Part shown: in pieces, positions 10,690-21,474 of the stretch
Layout of the letters: every line of letters starts with the position of its first letter
How positions within the stretch are numbered: the stretch's first letter is position 1
DNA from: Viola odorata
Lineage: Eukaryota > Streptophyta > Magnoliopsida > Malpighiales > Violaceae
Assembly: GCA_963691705.1 (NCBI GenBank)
Contig: OY829545.1
Coordinates: forward strand, 55,406,192 to 55,470,191
DNA: 64,000 nucleotides
Direction of reading: 5' to 3'
Notes under the pieces: generated by a model
The model's database searches: none
The model's input: only the letters and a program-made list of their open reading frames with translations
Told to the model about the DNA's origin: nothing
Position numbers and translations under genes: made by a program

Positions 10690-11163
10690 TCATTCGATGG
10701 TGAGCCAAAAATAACCTTGTCTCATTATTTGTCTTGCCATCATATGCCCACTTGCGTGTGTGGAACAAACCCCTTTGTGGATCTCCATTATGATTCTCTT
10801 GGCCTCAGCTATGGTGACGCAACGAAGTAAAGCTCCATTAGCTCTCCTTTTATACAAAACCTCATCGTCGAGGTAGAAGTCTAAAGCCAAGCGTTGGAGG
10901 GTCTTTTTGCTAACCCGGCTTGCCCCCAGTGGATACTCCCGGTTTCTGATAAATCGTACTAAGTCATGGAACCATGGCTTCCCATCAGGTTCTTCTTCCA
11001 AGGTGACACAGCATGCCGGAGTTTCCTTTACTTCCACTTGCAATGGTTGAAGCATTACTCCGCATTCTAACTTGAACATTGAGGCCAACGTGGCTAACGT
11101 ATCTGCGAAGTGGTTCTTTTCTCTATCGACTTGGTCGAATTTAGTTTCTTCGAATTCCCGCAT
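10690..11163 (-). pseudogene. RNase H end and integrase zinc-binding region of element C
   Basis: The 157-residue open piece starts with the end of the second RNase H (VDREKNHFADTLATLASMF), then a linker, then the start of the integrase zinc domain (IHKGVCSTHASGHMMARQI, GYFWLTIE). The Cys pair of the HHCC motif lies just past a stop codon, in the same frame (DCIDYF...HKCQ). It continues the frame of the RT ORF at 11182-12378 across a TAG at about 11179, where relatives have Gln. Confidence 0.85.
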
Positions 11164-11181
11164 GAGTTGGGTGAGTAACCT

Positions 11182-12927
11182 CTAATAAGGGATGAGCTTA
11201 GAATCCCGTGTCTGCCATAAATCCTGGGCTTGGTAGATGACAAGGGCCGAATCACCAAAGATTTTGAGCTTTTTTACTTTTAAGTCGATTGCTGCCGTCA
11301 AACCGCTGATGCATGCCTCGTACTCAGCGATGTTGTTGGTGCATGGGAAGTTCAACTTGCATGCTATGGGGAATTGACGGTCATCTGGGGCTATGACCAC
11401 GACTCCTACTCCCTTGCTTGAGAGGTTCACCGCACCGTCGAAGAACATGGTCCACCAATCATCTTCTCTAAGATCTTCTGCGATCTCGTCATTAATCAAT
11501 ACGATGTCCTCATTCGGGAAGTCGAAACTCAATGACTCATATTCATCCAAGGCGTGATCAACCAAGTGATCGGCGAGAGCGCTTGCCTTAACCAACTTCC
11601 GCGTTACATATATGATCTCGTGCTCGACCAATAAGACTTGCCATCTACAAATGTGACTTGACAGATACGACTTCTCGAAGATGTACTTCAGGGGATCCAT
11701 GCGGGAGATTAACCATGTCGTGTAATACAACATGTACTGCCAGAGCCTTCGGGCGCACCATGCTAGGGCGCAATAAGTTCGTTCCAATATGGAGTAGCGC
11801 ATTTTGGATTCGTTGAATTTTTTGCTGAGATAGTAGATGGCTTGTTCACGCCTTCCTGACTCATCGTGTTGTCCCAAAACGCAGCCCATGGCGCTAGCCG
11901 TGACTGTCATATACATGAGCAAGGGACATCTTGGCGTCGGGGGAACTAGTACAGGTGGGCTTTGCAGATATGTCTTGATTTTCTCAAAGGCTTTCTGGCA
12001 ATCTTCATCCCATTCTGCATCTCCGTGCTTTCTTAACATTTTGAACATCAGTTCGCAGGTAAGTGTTAACTGGCGGATAAAGCGAGCGATGTAGTTGATG
12101 CGTCCTAAGAAGCTTCGTACTTCTTTTTCGGTGCTGGGAGTGGGTAGCTCTTGAATTGCCTTTATCTTATCAGGATCCACTTCTATGCCTTTGTTGCTGA
12201 TGATGAATCCTAACAACTTTCCAAAGGTCACTCCAAAGGTACACTTAGCTGGGTTTAGCCGTAGCTGAAATTGTCCCAACCTTTCGAATACCTTCTTTAG
12301 GATGTCTACATGATCTTGCGTCCCAGGAGATTTGGCTATCATGTCGTCGACATATATTTCCAATTCTTTATGCATCATGTCATGGAAAAGGGTGACGGCA
12401 GCACGTTAGTAAGTGGCTCATGCGTTCTTTAATCCGAAGGGCATTACTTTGTAGTAGAAGGTTCCCTAGGGTGTAATGAAGGTCGTCTTTTCACTGTCTT
12501 CGGGTGCCATCTTGATCTGATTGTATCCCGAAAATCCATCCATAAAGGAGAACATGTCGTTACTGGAGACACTATCCACCAAGATGTCGATATGGGGAAG
12601 TGGGAAGTCATCCTTAGGGCTGGCTCGATTAAGATCCCGAAACTCCACGCACATGCGGACTTTCCCATCTTTCTTAGGCACTGGCACTATATTGGTGATC
12701 CATTCTGGGTACTCGACAACTCTTAAGAAACCCACATCTAGTTGCTTGGTAACTTCTTCTTTGATTTTCAAAGGGATGTCTGGATGCATCCTCCGAAGTT
12801 TTTGTTTGACAGGTTTAAACTCAGGCTTCAATGGGACGCGATACTCAACTATCCCGGGATCAAGACCTGGCATATCGGCGTATGACCATGCGAACACGTC
12901 CGAGTAGTCTTTGAGGAGGGAAATCAA
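11182..12927 (-). pseudogene. Reverse transcriptase and two RNase H domains of element C
   Basis: From 12927 the minus strand encodes the pre-RT and RT fingers (FAWSYADMPGLDPGI, VPVPKKDGKVRMCVEFRDLN, DMFSFMDGFSGYNQI), then the palm with YVDDM at residues 9-13 of the 11182-12378 piece. Next come FLGRINYIARFI, the first RNase H (AIYYLSKKFNESKMRYS) and a second, archaeal-type RNase H (MFFDGAVNLSSKGVGVVV, NNIAEYEACISGL). That doubled RNase H is diagnostic for the Tat lineage. Between 12465 and 12379 the same frame continues through three stops (ITP-stop-GTFYY, NA-stop-ATY, TY-stop-RA). They look like point changes in one formerly continuous polyprotein. Confidence 0.92.
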
Positions 12928-12936
12928 CCTTTCTCT

Positions 12937-13165
12937 CTAAGTCGTGTCCAGGGTAGTTCCGATCTTAACCAACTTTTGATTCTCATTGCTAGCCCCCAAA
13001 TTTACTTCTTCTAATTCCTCCCGATGAGGGGTTATTTTCTTTTCCGAACTTTTCAGTAAACGGGCCAATTCGCAGGGGATTTCGACCTTGTCTTCGGTTG
13101 TGACGACAATTTCTTCGCCAGTAAAGACATAGGTTTTATCAAGACAATCCGAACTAATATTCATC
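12937..13165 (-). pseudogene. N-terminal part of the pol exon of element C
   Basis: A conserved acidic segment (SSDCLDKTYVFTGEE, KVEIPCELARLL, LGASNENQKLVKIGTTLDTT) precedes RT. It has a close counterpart in element D at 31732-32010. A TAG after DTT is the only break before the RT frame. The upstream edge matches a splice acceptor (TTTTCAG then GATGAATAT at 13165). Confidence 0.8.
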
Positions 13166-13324
13166 CTGAAAATAAAAAAGCAAAAAATGAGAGATGTGTA
13201 AAATAAAAATTGCATATATATTGATTTTTAACAAGGGGGAACGTGAGTCCCTACAAAAATGTTTTCATAAGAAAACGTGCACACATTGTATTATTATATT
13301 TATTTATTTTTTAAAAAGGAGTAA
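13166..13324 (-). other. Putative Ogre intron 3' part between protease and RT regions
   Basis: After a stop following LPDVSP the minus strand is AT-rich and non-coding for about 160 bases. It then ends in a pyrimidine-rich tract and CAG directly before the conserved pol exon. Ogre elements are known to splice an intron between gag-protease and RT. Element D shows the same layout at 31590-31731. I could not fix the donor site. Confidence 0.55.
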
Positions 13325-13747
13325 TTATGGAGAGACATCCGGAAGCATGGTGGTGGTGCAGTTGCACACAGACTCCCCTGACATCTTTACGAAGATGACT
13401 GAACTAGGCGACGATTCTTCTTCTTCTAGAGTGCAAATACGGAGGTCTGATACCCTGATCAGGCTTTCATTGATGGTTTCAGCTGCGAAGGGGAACGTGG
13501 TTCTGATATGGGGGATCTGCATTTTACCCGTTGGCGCAAAACGTCCAAATAGCTTAGCCAGCTGCTTTTCTTTCTTTTCTTGGGCAATTTTGGCAAAATC
13601 GGCCTCGCTGGGATGGTACCCTAAACCAAAGCGGTCTCCGAAGCTCTTTGGAGATGCCAAGCCTTTTAACAATTGTAACTTACCCCCGAGCATTTTTCCC
13701 AGTTGGAAATTTCCCTCTGGTATCAACTTAGTGGTTGTTTCGGCCAC
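13325..13747 (-). CDS. Protease-to-RT linker protein segment of element C
   Basis: This is an open 140-residue piece: MAETTTKLIPEGNFQLGKML, a G-rich segment with SFGDRFGLGYHP, and a Lys-rich stretch around FAKIAQEKKEKQ. The pattern resembles the G-patch-like linker reported after the protease in some Tat-lineage elements, but I call that only as a possibility. The last ~45 residues (EEEESSPSSVIFVKMSGESV) are conserved in element D at about 31485-31580. It lies one short gap after the protease and probably belonged to the same polyprotein. Confidence 0.65.
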   Translation of the reverse strand: MAETTTKLIPEGNFQLGKMLGGKLQLLKGLASPKSFGDRFGLGYHPSEADFAKIAQEKKEKQLAKLFGRFAPTGKMQIPHIRTTFPFAAETINESLIRVSDLRICTLEEEESSPSSVIFVKMSGESVCNCTTTMLPDVSP

Positions 13748-13756
13748 TTTAGAATT

Positions 13757-14446
13757 TTAGGCTTCGAAAACGGGGGATCTTTCCTCGATCCAATCCGCGT
13801 TGACAATTTTGAAGGCTTGAAAAGAACTCTCCAAGGTTTCAGCAGTCTCGATGTAAGGCACGGATGAATGTTTGGCTAGGATTAAGGTTTCCTCTGCCTT
13901 TATTGTGACGAGGGCATTGTCTTTGACGTACTTGAGGCACTGATGTAGCGAAGAGGGGACGACTCCTGCCGAATGGATCCATGGCCGTCCTAGAAGCATG
14001 TTGTAAGCGGGTTGGATTTCCATTATCTGAAATGTCAAGGCGAAAGTGTGGGGCCCGATGACCATATTCAATTCAAAATTCCTGATGATCTCTCGAGTGG
14101 TGTCATCGAAAGCCCTAGCCATCATTCCGCTAGGTTTCATGTGAGAAAAATCAACCGGTAGTTGTTCGAGGACATGCCTGGGCATGACATTTAGTGCGGA
14201 CCTGTTATCAATCAGAGCCTTTGCTATGGCATGTCCCTTGCATTCTACGGTGATGTATAGGGCCTTGTTGTGACCTCTTCCTGCGGGGTCGATCTCTCCT
14301 TCGGAGAAGGAAATGCTGCTTAGGGCTTGAATTCTTCCGACAAGTTTTTCCACCCCTTCCGTGGTGATATCCTTAGTTACGAAGGCTTGTTTCAAGACTT
14401 TTAAGAGAGCTTGGCGATGAGGTTCTAAAGTAAGGATTAGCTCCAT
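13757..14446 (-). pseudogene. Retropepsin (aspartic protease) of element C
   Basis: The open piece is 229 residues. The active-site segment reads ALIDNRSALNVMPRHVLEQL, with the key residues D80-N81-R82-S83. Ogre proteases normally have Gly where Arg82 stands, so the enzyme is probably inactive. The flap and C-terminal landmarks are present (FELNMVIGPHTF, YNMLLGRPWIHSAG, LKYVKDNALVTI). The length and order fit the Tat-lineage protease between gag and RT. Confidence 0.85.
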
Positions 14447-14493
14447 GATGGAAATACGAGTCGGGGTAGTTGTTCGATGATACTGAACTCACT

Positions 14494-15802
14494 CTATTTC
14501 ATGATTTTGAGAAACTCAGCTGTATCATCCTTGGTTACAGGTTTGTTCAACCTTTGCGTCTCTTCTACTACCTCTTCGTAGGCCAAAGGATTTTTTCCTT
14601 TGGCTTGTCGTTGTTTCTCTACTTCCTCCGATATGTAGCACCTTTCGGTGCGGGTCATGCCCCCGATATGAGAGGTTTCGCCGATAGCTAGCCCTGTTGG
14701 TGTGGCGACAGGAGGAGTGGTGACCACCGTGTATCCGTAGTTAAACGGGACCGCGTGTAAGTCTTGGCTAGGAGTATTCACAGTGAATGTGAACACTACT
14801 TTGCATCAGGTCGTGGCCGTATTCCTGGTTTACGCCACATATTCGAAGGAATAGGGTGCTGGAGAATTGTCCTCAATGACGTTGATTGCTCCTCTGGTTT
14901 TCCCTTCGGTCCGAATGATCCCGAATGCTGTAAGTTGCTTGACTTTCTGCCGAAAAAGTCTGCAATCCTGAATTTCGTGCTTGCTTTCCCCTTGGCAGAA
15001 TAGGCAAAGGGCTTGATTATTCTCTAGGTAAGGCAGGTGTCCACTTTTAGCCAACGCAAAGAAAAGTTCTTCTTTGGGCGCTTCCCTCACTGAAGGGAGA
15101 GAATCGTCAATTTCCTTGGTAAAAATGTCGTTCACCCCCGGATTATGGTGCGGCAGAGGACTGGTTGCAACGTCAGGACCTTTTTCTAGACCTTTGGAAG
15201 AGATTCGTCCGCGTTTGGTCAAATGATCAACCTTTTCTCTAAAGATGAAACAATCTTCCAGAGAGTGTCCTCGGGCTCCGGTGTGATATTTACAGCTAAC
15301 CTTTGGATCATACCAACTAGGGTAAGGAGTTGGTTGAGGTGAGAGCAGGGATGGCGTAATCTGCCCGTCTGCCAGGAGACTTGCGTAGATTTCCTTCAAA
15401 GGAAACGGGGGAGGTGGCCATGTCGGTGAAGGGTAAGATTCAGAATCTGGGGTTCCCAAGAGGATGGCAATGACGCTGTAATAAAGTGGGAGGGTGGTGC
15501 AGAATACTTGCCAAGATAGTCGAATTTCCCAGAAAGCTGGCCCATGATGTCAATCTCATGGTCGCCCTCATCTCGGCGCGTGGAGAACCATTTGTATGAT
15601 GAGTTCGACCTTTTATTTTGGATGATTTGGAGTTATGCAAATGCGGGATAGGAAATTCACCTCCGATGGCATTAATGGATCCTTCCTCGTGGGTCACTTT
15701 CTGGGTTTGTATTACTCCGAAACCCAAGAGTTGTCTCACCTTTCCTGCAAACAACTCACAGTCTTGGATCTCATGACCATTGTTTCCCTTGCAGTACACA
15801 CA
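14494..15802 (-). pseudogene. Gag C-terminal region of element C with repeated zinc knuckles
   Basis: Three open pieces (15440-15802, 14830-15459, 14494-14796) with small frame changes encode the distal gag. Knuckles are CVYCKGNNGHEIQDC at 15758-15802 (CCHC type), CKYHTGARGHSLEDC at 15250-15294 (CHHC type) and CLFCQGESKHEIQDC at 14962-15006 (CCHC type). Each CHHC knuckle is preceded by a Pro-rich PYPSWYDP-like phrase, so a module has been duplicated. The terminal piece (FTFTVNTPSQDLHAVPFNYG, MTRTERCYISEE) leads into the protease. Confidence 0.8.
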
Positions 15803-15934
15803 ATGACTTGGATTGCTTTTCGAATATGGTATATACCCTCATCGAGCTAAGGCCAGGAAAAGTTGTTCTTGTGACCAACTTGATACCAAAGAAGGAGGGT
15901 CGTCGCTTTCTCCTACTGAGATGGCGTTTACCCC

Positions 15935-17683
15935 TCAATTTCCTTGAGAATGATTAGGGAGAGGGTTGGTGGATATGTTGGGTCCTTTAGCTAACCCTTC
16001 AAAAGAGACCCATCCACTTTTGATCAGGTGATGAACTTTTGCTTTGAAGGCAAAGCAGTTTTCCAGAGTGGGACCTGGGGCTCCAGCGTGGTATTCGCAT
16101 CTTGCGTTGAGATCATACCATTTCGGGTAAGGAGTCAATTGGAGCTGAGCTGGAACTGGTACGATCTGTCCGGCTGCCAAGAGATATTTATAGATTTCTC
16201 CCGCGGGAAGAGGAAGATGAGGCAATGGCTCTCGGTTCCACCGATTGTTTGACGTGTTTTGGTTATTTGGGTCCTTTGGTGGGTTATATGGCTTAGGTTT
16301 CATGGGTTGTAATGCTTGTGCTGGAGGTGGTGGGAAATGTAGAGATGGTGTAGGATTTTGAGGCGCGATATTAGAAACGGGTGGTGAGGCAAACGGAAAG
16401 AAGGTGGGTTGATATAGCGATGGCAGAGGATAGGGCGGTGGTGATAGATAAGGCGGAGGTGGTGGAAATGATTGCTTGTGATTAGCTTGGGGAGCGACAA
16501 ATCCAACATCTCTTTTTATAACGGGCGCTTTCTTTGTCGCAGACTCTGGTACCGAAGTTGTGATTCGTTCGGACTTAATCCCTTGCTCGACTCTTTCGGC
16601 AATTAGGACCATGTCGGAGAAACTGTTTAACGGATTCGAGATAAGGTAGGTGTAGTAGGGAGCTTTGAAGGTGTGCACAAAAATTGACAAGAGTTCCTTG
16701 TCACTTAAAGGGGGAGAGATTCTGGAAGCCAACTCTCTCCATCTCTGAGCATTGGTTTTCACGGACTCGCCGATTTTCTTTTCCAAATCTTGTAGGTCAG
16801 CGCGGTCGGGAGCTACCTCCACGTTGAATTTGTATTGTTTGAAGAAAGCATCGGACAGGTCTCTCCACGTCTTGATCCTGGCTCTGTCTAGACCCATATA
16901 CCAAGTTAGAGCATGTTTGGCTAAGCTTTCTCGAAACAGATGAATCAACAATGGCTCGTTGTGGATCATCTCTACCATCTTATTGCAATATGCTCTGAGG
17001 TGGGTCTTTGGGCACTCGACCCCAGTATACTTTTCAAAGTCGGGGATCTTGTACTTAGGTGGTATAACAATCCCGGGGACCATGCACATGTCGGCAGGAC
17101 CAGTAGGGTCAAACGGATCAGCCCCTTCGATCGCTCTGAGTCTTTCTTCGAGCAGATTCAGTCTATCACTTTTTGGTTCCTTAGCCATAATGTGGTTAGA
17201 ACCGAAGGGTAGTAGAGGTTCTGGCAAGAACTGAGGTTGTACCGAGTAGGAAGTAGGAGGCCGAATTCCCACAGGTCCAGGAACTGTGCTTGGAGGAAGG
17301 GGAAGGAGATACGAGGCTTCTAGGTGGGCCTGACTTTTACCGAAGTCCACGGCAGGATTGGTTGAAAGGCGCTGAAGTGACGTGGTAATTTCTTCACTCG
17401 TATTAACCATAGGATTTGCAACGGTGGGTACAATGAAGGGATTAATCCATTTCCATTGGCCCTCGGGACCAGAAAGTGGCTGGGGTACTGAAGGTCCAGC
17501 GACGGCGAGCGAAGAGGGAGGTCCTGCTATTTGAGTGGGATAAAAACCCGGTGGGAATTCGGTGGTAGCTTCATCTCTCTCCTTTTCGGTCCTGGCTGCC
17601 TTTTCTGTAGTGATTTTAACTTGTTCCTCTAACTCTGCGATTCTGGTTGTTAGTACTTCATCGGCCTTAGCCTGTTCAGTCAT
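15935..17683 (-). CDS. Gag (capsid region) of element C
   Basis: The 582-residue open frame starts at an ATG preceded by an A-rich context (MTEQAKADEVLTTRIAELEE). Residues 1-45 are a predicted coiled coil. The Retrotrans_gag core is at roughly 210-375 (YTGVECPKTHLRAYCNKMVE, FRESLAKHALTWYMGLDRAR, WRDLSDAFFKQYKFN, FVHTFKAPYY). A Pro-rich linker follows, then a CHHC-like knuckle at residues 529-543 (16055-16099) in which the usual second His is Pro (CEYHAGAPGPTLENC). Element D has the corresponding N-terminus at 29640 but has lost the capsid core. This is the most intact coding part of element C. Confidence 0.9.
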   Translation of the reverse strand: MTEQAKADEVLTTRIAELEEQVKITTEKAARTEKERDEATTEFPPGFYPTQIAGPPSSLAVAGPSVPQPLSGPEGQWKWINPFIVPTVANPMVNTSEEITTSLQRLSTNPAVDFGKSQAHLEASYLLPLPPSTVPGPVGIRPPTSYSVQPQFLPEPLLPFGSNHIMAKEPKSDRLNLLEERLRAIEGADPFDPTGPADMCMVPGIVIPPKYKIPDFEKYTGVECPKTHLRAYCNKMVEMIHNEPLLIHLFRESLAKHALTWYMGLDRARIKTWRDLSDAFFKQYKFNVEVAPDRADLQDLEKKIGESVKTNAQRWRELASRISPPLSDKELLSIFVHTFKAPYYTYLISNPLNSFSDMVLIAERVEQGIKSERITTSVPESATKKAPVIKRDVGFVAPQANHKQSFPPPPPYLSPPPYPLPSLYQPTFFPFASPPVSNIAPQNPTPSLHFPPPPAQALQPMKPKPYNPPKDPNNQNTSNNRWNREPLPHLPLPAGEIYKYLLAAGQIVPVPAQLQLTPYPKWYDLNARCEYHAGAPGPTLENCFAFKAKVHHLIKSGWVSFEGLAKGPNISTNPLPNHSQGN

Positions 17684-18418
17684 TTTTTATTTTTGAAGTC
17701 TAGTTACGGGGAGCCTGTGCGGAGTAGCTTGCTTTCGAGGACCTATCGTGAACCTGAAAAAAGAAATACAAAAAAAGGAGTAAGTACAGGTGATGATATG
17801 CAGGTGATGTGCAATCCCGAGGCCTCCACGTTGCTCATTCACTTTTCCGGCTATACTTTCACTTGATACTTTCAGGGCGGCTGGAGAGGTGAGACATCCC
17901 GGTTATTGACAAGATACGAAGGAAGCCTCTATTCATTCCAATGACGTGAAGCAATCTGAGATGCTATCAGCGAAACCCAAATCAGCAAGGGCAACCAATG
18001 TCGTCATGCTAGGAAGATCTCTTTTTACACTATGCTTTCAAACGATGCAGGGCCTGATGCCCGATGAACCCATCCAAGGAGAGGGATGATGATCTATACC
18101 ACGAATTTGGAGCTTGTGATGAGCAAGGAGGACATGGCCATGGGTGAGCAATATTCGGATGTTTTGAGTATTTAGTAGGAAAATTTTTTTTAAAATTTTG
18201 GTGAAACGATTGTGTTTATTCCGGAGGGATTTTCTCTTTTCTTTTTGTGATGGTCTTTTGAGTTGTATTGGATGGACAAATGATATAGAAATAGAGGTGC
18301 TTTAATAAATATCCGAAAGAGTACGACTTTATTAAAAGGGGTTTACAAAATATGGTAAACTTGCCAACTACCTAAATTCATCAAAAATAGCTAAATAGAT
18401 GAAATCAGGGAACATAGG
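17684..18418 (-). other. Spacer between ORF1 and gag of element C
   Basis: This stretch corresponds, reversed, to about 28900-29639 of element D. Shared landmarks include CAAGCTACTCCGCACAGGC close to the gag start and an AATAAAGTCGTACTCTTTCG phrase. No protein is supported. Confidence 0.75.
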
Positions 18419-21417
18419 TGTCGAACCCCCTTTTTCGTTGAAAATGAGTTTAAGGTTCGGGACGGATGCTAAGCATAAATGGATGCTTCGCATAATACAA
18501 TGAAGTCGCCACCCTATTTTCTAAGGTTTAGGGAACCTAATCATGGCATAAAAATAAATAAAAACTACAGCTTAGGTCTAAACCATAGAACGAAGATTCG
18601 AGGTCGTGTTGTGGACTTAGGAAGGTGTTAGACACCCAAGTCACACCCTTAAAAAGGTTACCGGTTATAAGTTAAAAGGTGTTTACTATGTTTAATTTTT
18701 GTTTTGACACGAAAACGAATAATCGAAGCATGTCTACCAATCCTTCCCACGGAAACGGGACACTTTCCGATCATTTACATAGGCCAATGATCGAAGCATG
18801 TCAATCGAATCCCCTTACCAGATTGGGTCACTTTTCGATTATTTAAATGTCTTTTTTGACATAATTTTGCCCTCAAAAGTGACGTTACATCTTAGCATTT
18901 TCGTAGGGACATATTGTTTCCGATCGGGACACGAAGGACGGGGTTACCGTTTGTTCGTTATGCTAGAGCGGACGTTCCCCCCTTTTCATCGAGCCATGCA
19001 TGAGTAATTAATTAGGTGATCCTAACATGGATAAATACTATCATCATACCATTTTCGTGATTTACAAATAATCGAGTGGGATTCGAAACCACCATGCTCA
19101 ATTATCAGATATAGCAATTAATTTCATGGCACGAGAAAGCGAGTGATTTAAACACACAAACATGTGAATTGATTTTAATCATGCATACAATTATAAGTTT
19201 TTAGCATTTTTAAATAACATGTATAGTATTTGCAAAAGACATTTAAATAAATAAAAGAGACTTAGAATAAAGACTTACTTGCGTTGCGTGATCTTGATCT
19301 TCCTTGCAAAATGAGAGCGTTAGCAACGTTTTCGGAAATAATTAAATAAGAAAAATCACATGCAATGTTTATTTCACTTGAACAATAAATATTTAAATAA
19401 ACATGCTAAACAAATCATTCATAGCATGTAAGCATTTAATTAAATAAAGCATGGCATAAATCAAATTATTTAAATCACGTAAGTATTTAATTAAATAAAA
19501 CATGGCATAAATAAATTATTTAATCATACACGTATTGAATTAAAATACAACATGGCATAAATAAATTATTTAAATCATGTAAGCATTTAATTAAATAAAA
19601 CATGGTATAAATAATTTATTTAATCATACAAATATTTAATTAAAATACAACATGGCATAAACAAAATATTTATAACATGCAAGCATACGAATAGTTTTTT
19701 TTATGATAATTAAAATACGAAAATGGCACACGAACATATAAACAATTCATACGGTATTTAAAACATGACAATAGCATACGAGCATTTTAATATCCTCAAC
19801 ACACGAAAATAAAAGCATACGAATATTTCATGCAATTTAACATGTTATACAAGTATACGAATATTTCGTGTAATTTAACAAGTTAAACAAGTATACGAAC
19901 GTTCTACGTAATTTAACGAAAAATAAGTGGGTCCCACTTCAGAAATTGGGCATTAAAAAATGGGCTTGGCACAAGCCAATCCCAAATTTTAATTTTTAAA
20001 ACATGGATGGGCCAAAGCCCATCACCTTTGCATTTTTCTTTCCCGCCACCCCACTCTTCTTCTTCTTCTTCTTCTCTACAACGCCGGCCACCATGGCCGG
20101 CTACCAAGCTCTCTCCAATTCAAAATAACTCACCCAAATCAGTACCAATAAATCATGCAACCCAACAGTAGCCCGAACTACCCAAAACAGCAAGCAAAAT
20201 GATGGTAACAGTAGGCTAATTTTAGGCAAGAAAGAACTAACTAATTAACATGCATATATTGTTATTAATTAGCTAAAGAATTATGCAATTAAATTGAAGC
20301 AAGGAGAGCATAAATAACATGAAAACTAAGCATTCTAAGCATGTTCTAGCAATTTATTCATGCATTAAAGGGAAAAACGAAATTTAAAGAAGCTAGAGAG
20401 AGAGAGGTAGCTTACCTTTCCGGGAGAGCAATTGGCCAAGAAGGTAGTGCAAGAAGTAGAGATTAAGAGGAGGATTTGGTGCCCTTTTCTTGTTGCTTGA
20501 AGCTCTCTATTTATAGAGAAAAAATCAAGGTGGAGTCGGTTGGTTTGCTTGGCCGAAAATCATCCGGGAGAAAATATCCAAGGTGATGATGATGCTCTAG
20601 CCGGAATAGTAAGCTAGGGGGAATTTCTTGTGGTCAAGAATGATCAGATGGGAGGTTGGGCTGATCCAATTGAGGTGGAACCGAGCTGGAGGGTGAGAAC
20701 GAAGAGGTGGAGGATTTACATGCATTTATGTGGTACTTATCCCATTTCTTGGCACGAATGGGATATTTTGGTACGAGCGAAATCGTACGAAAGTGAAAAT
20801 AAATCCGAGCCGAGGGTACAACTATGTGTAGAAAAATAAGGCAAGAAAACTAATATACAGTGAAGAAATGCGAAAGTTGATTTAACGTATTTATTTTCTC
20901 TTTCGGAAGTGTCAAAACGTTCGTGCGCAAAATAAATGTCCTTACGACAAAAATTGAATGAAACTGAACACGGTGGCGTGAAAGAGAAAATTAGCACGTA
21001 ATTATCAAACAAAGAAATAACGCGTTCGACCCTCGGTCCCGGGAAACTTACTCGGGATCGAAAGAAGTTCGCGTTTAAGACAGTCGAAACTATGAAAAAC
21101 TAAAAAGACTCGAATTGACACGGGATATTAAACAAACTAGCCTAGGACCAAGAATTGACAGGAATTTGAACTAGAAGAGCTATTAAATGCGATAAACATA
21201 AAAATACATAAACGCGTTGACGAAAACCGAAAAATACGATTTTAGTCGAAAATACGAGAAAAATATGAAAAATTTAAAAGACATGAAATGACATGAAACA
21301 TTAAAAAAAATAGTCCTTGATCAAAAATCGATTGAAATTTGACGTAAACGTGCTATTAATGTGATGTGCAATGAAACGAAAAAAGTTGCGACGTAAGTCA
21401 AAATTCGGGTAGCAACA
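18419..21417 (-). repeat. Solo LTR of an Ogre relative, inserted in element C
   Basis: On the minus strand the segment starts TGTTGCTACCCGAATTTTGAC, close to the LTR starts of elements C and D (TGTTGATAYCCRAATTTTGA), and ends in ACA. Its minus-strand terminal part aligns with the last ~300 bp of C's LTR (shared TTTAGGGAACCTAATC and GGTTACCGGTT words). Flanks are ATAGG (18414-18418) and ATAGT (21418-21422), a 4-of-5 target duplication. It separates sequences that are contiguous in element D at about 28885-28895. No internal retrotransposon sequence accompanies it, as expected after LTR-LTR recombination. Confidence 0.85.
20508..20515 (-). promoter_or_regulatory. TATA box of the solo LTR
   Basis: The minus strand reads TATAAATA in a C/G-flanked context, at the position relative to the LTR where C and D have theirs. 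Confidence 0.55.
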
Positions 21418-21474
21418 ATAGTTATATGAAAAAAAGGAAAGGGTTGCCGACATTCGAGTCTTCCTATAAAGGTG

